A stretch of DNA of 40,697 bases from Desulfobacteraceae bacterium (GTDB taxonomy: Bacteria; Desulfobacterota; DSM-4660; Desulfatiglandales; Desulfatiglandaceae), in assembly GCA_020349865.1 (NCBI GenBank), contig CP070700.1, positions 4,945,055 to 4,985,751 of the forward strand, given 5' to 3'. Each line of letters starts with the position of its first letter. The first letter of the stretch is position 1. The notes under the pieces are model-generated. The model searched no databases and was not told the DNA's origin. It worked only from the letters and a program-made list of their open reading frames with translations. Below are positions 40,549 through 40,697 of this stretch, piece by piece. The translations under genes were made by a program, and so were the position numbers.

Positions 40549-40680
40549 TTAAACATCAAAGAGAATTTCCATTGCTCTTTTCTTGCTCAATTTTTCTTCT
40601 AACATTTTATTAGGCTCTGGGTAATACGTTTTGAAAAAGCCAACCGTGGTCCTTCCTGTCTTATTTTCAGGTTCATCCGG
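40549..40680 (-). pseudogene. Possible 43-codon gene remnant at right edge
   Basis: A minus-strand frame ends at 40549 and reads TGRTTVGFFKTYYPEPNKML, then EEKLSKKRAMEILFDV. The composition looks like a protein C-terminus, but the frame is blocked by TAA at 40681-40683 and no start codon with a ribosome binding site is visible. It may be a decayed gene or a frame-shifted tail of a gene beyond the window. Confidence 0.3.
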
Positions 40681-40697
40681 TTAATGAGTACGCCTCA

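Overview
The window looks like a chromosomal segment of a sulfate-reducing or syntrophic deltaproteobacterium (Desulfobacterota, probably Desulfobacterales-like). Evidence: many soluble PAS/GAF histidine kinases, a sigma-54 activator, a Tat-exported flavoprotein next to a multihaem cytochrome c, a large Mrp-type cation/proton antiporter with universal stress proteins, ADP-forming acyl-CoA synthetase and phosphotransacetylase-like proteins, and dispersed short inverted-repeat elements. Taxonomy is inferred from gene content; no rRNA or tRNA gene was seen.

Layout. 1-1.7 kb: 3' end of an acetyl-CoA synthetase gene, then an OFA-family carboxylate transporter. 1.7-2.65 kb: palindromic repeats and one possible small zinc-binding protein. 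2.65-7.2 kb: signalling operon (Rossmann-PAS-GAF-PAS kinase, receiver-PAS-kinase, stand-alone receiver). 7.6-13.6 kb, plus strand: two tandem universal stress proteins and Mrp genes E, B, F, G, DUF4040, MbhE-like, C and D. 14.0-17.7 kb, minus strand: two more MrpD/NuoN-like subunits separated by two tiny membrane proteins. 18.2-23.05 kb, minus: Tat-exported fumarate-reductase-like flavoprotein, six-haem cytochrome c, RibBA, a 36-residue TatA-like protein in a gap, and an AcuB-like CBS-ACT protein. 23.4-28.3 kb, minus: receiver protein, GNAT plus ADP-forming acyl-CoA synthetase fusion, universal stress protein, second CBS-ACT protein. 28.6-33.4 kb, minus: patatin-like lipase, NtrC-type regulator and its probable kinase. 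33.6-35.7 kb: AcuC-like deacetylase divergent from an unrecognised protein. 36.2-40.5 kb: Cache-HAMP-PAS kinase plus receiver, converging on a BioD-like/DRTGG protein.

How it may work together. Near-identical sigma-54-like promoters, each with a similar A/T-rich palindromic upstream site at the same distance, precede the flavoprotein gene and the second CBS-ACT gene. The NtrC-type regulator and kinase lie a few kb away on the same strand. This suggests a local regulon linking a periplasmic flavocytochrome reductase, its flavin supply (RibBA), a Tat component and CBS-ACT/Usp energy sensors. A second theme is lysine acetylation and acetyl-CoA metabolism: acs, a Pat-like acetyltransferase, AcuB-like proteins and an AcuC-like deacetylase all occur here, although scattered.

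A family of short mobile-like repeats (at least five copies, two with 8-bp flanking duplications) punctuates the window. One copy sits exactly between the two convergent halves of the Mrp cluster, which suggests an inversion between repeats split an originally collinear operon.
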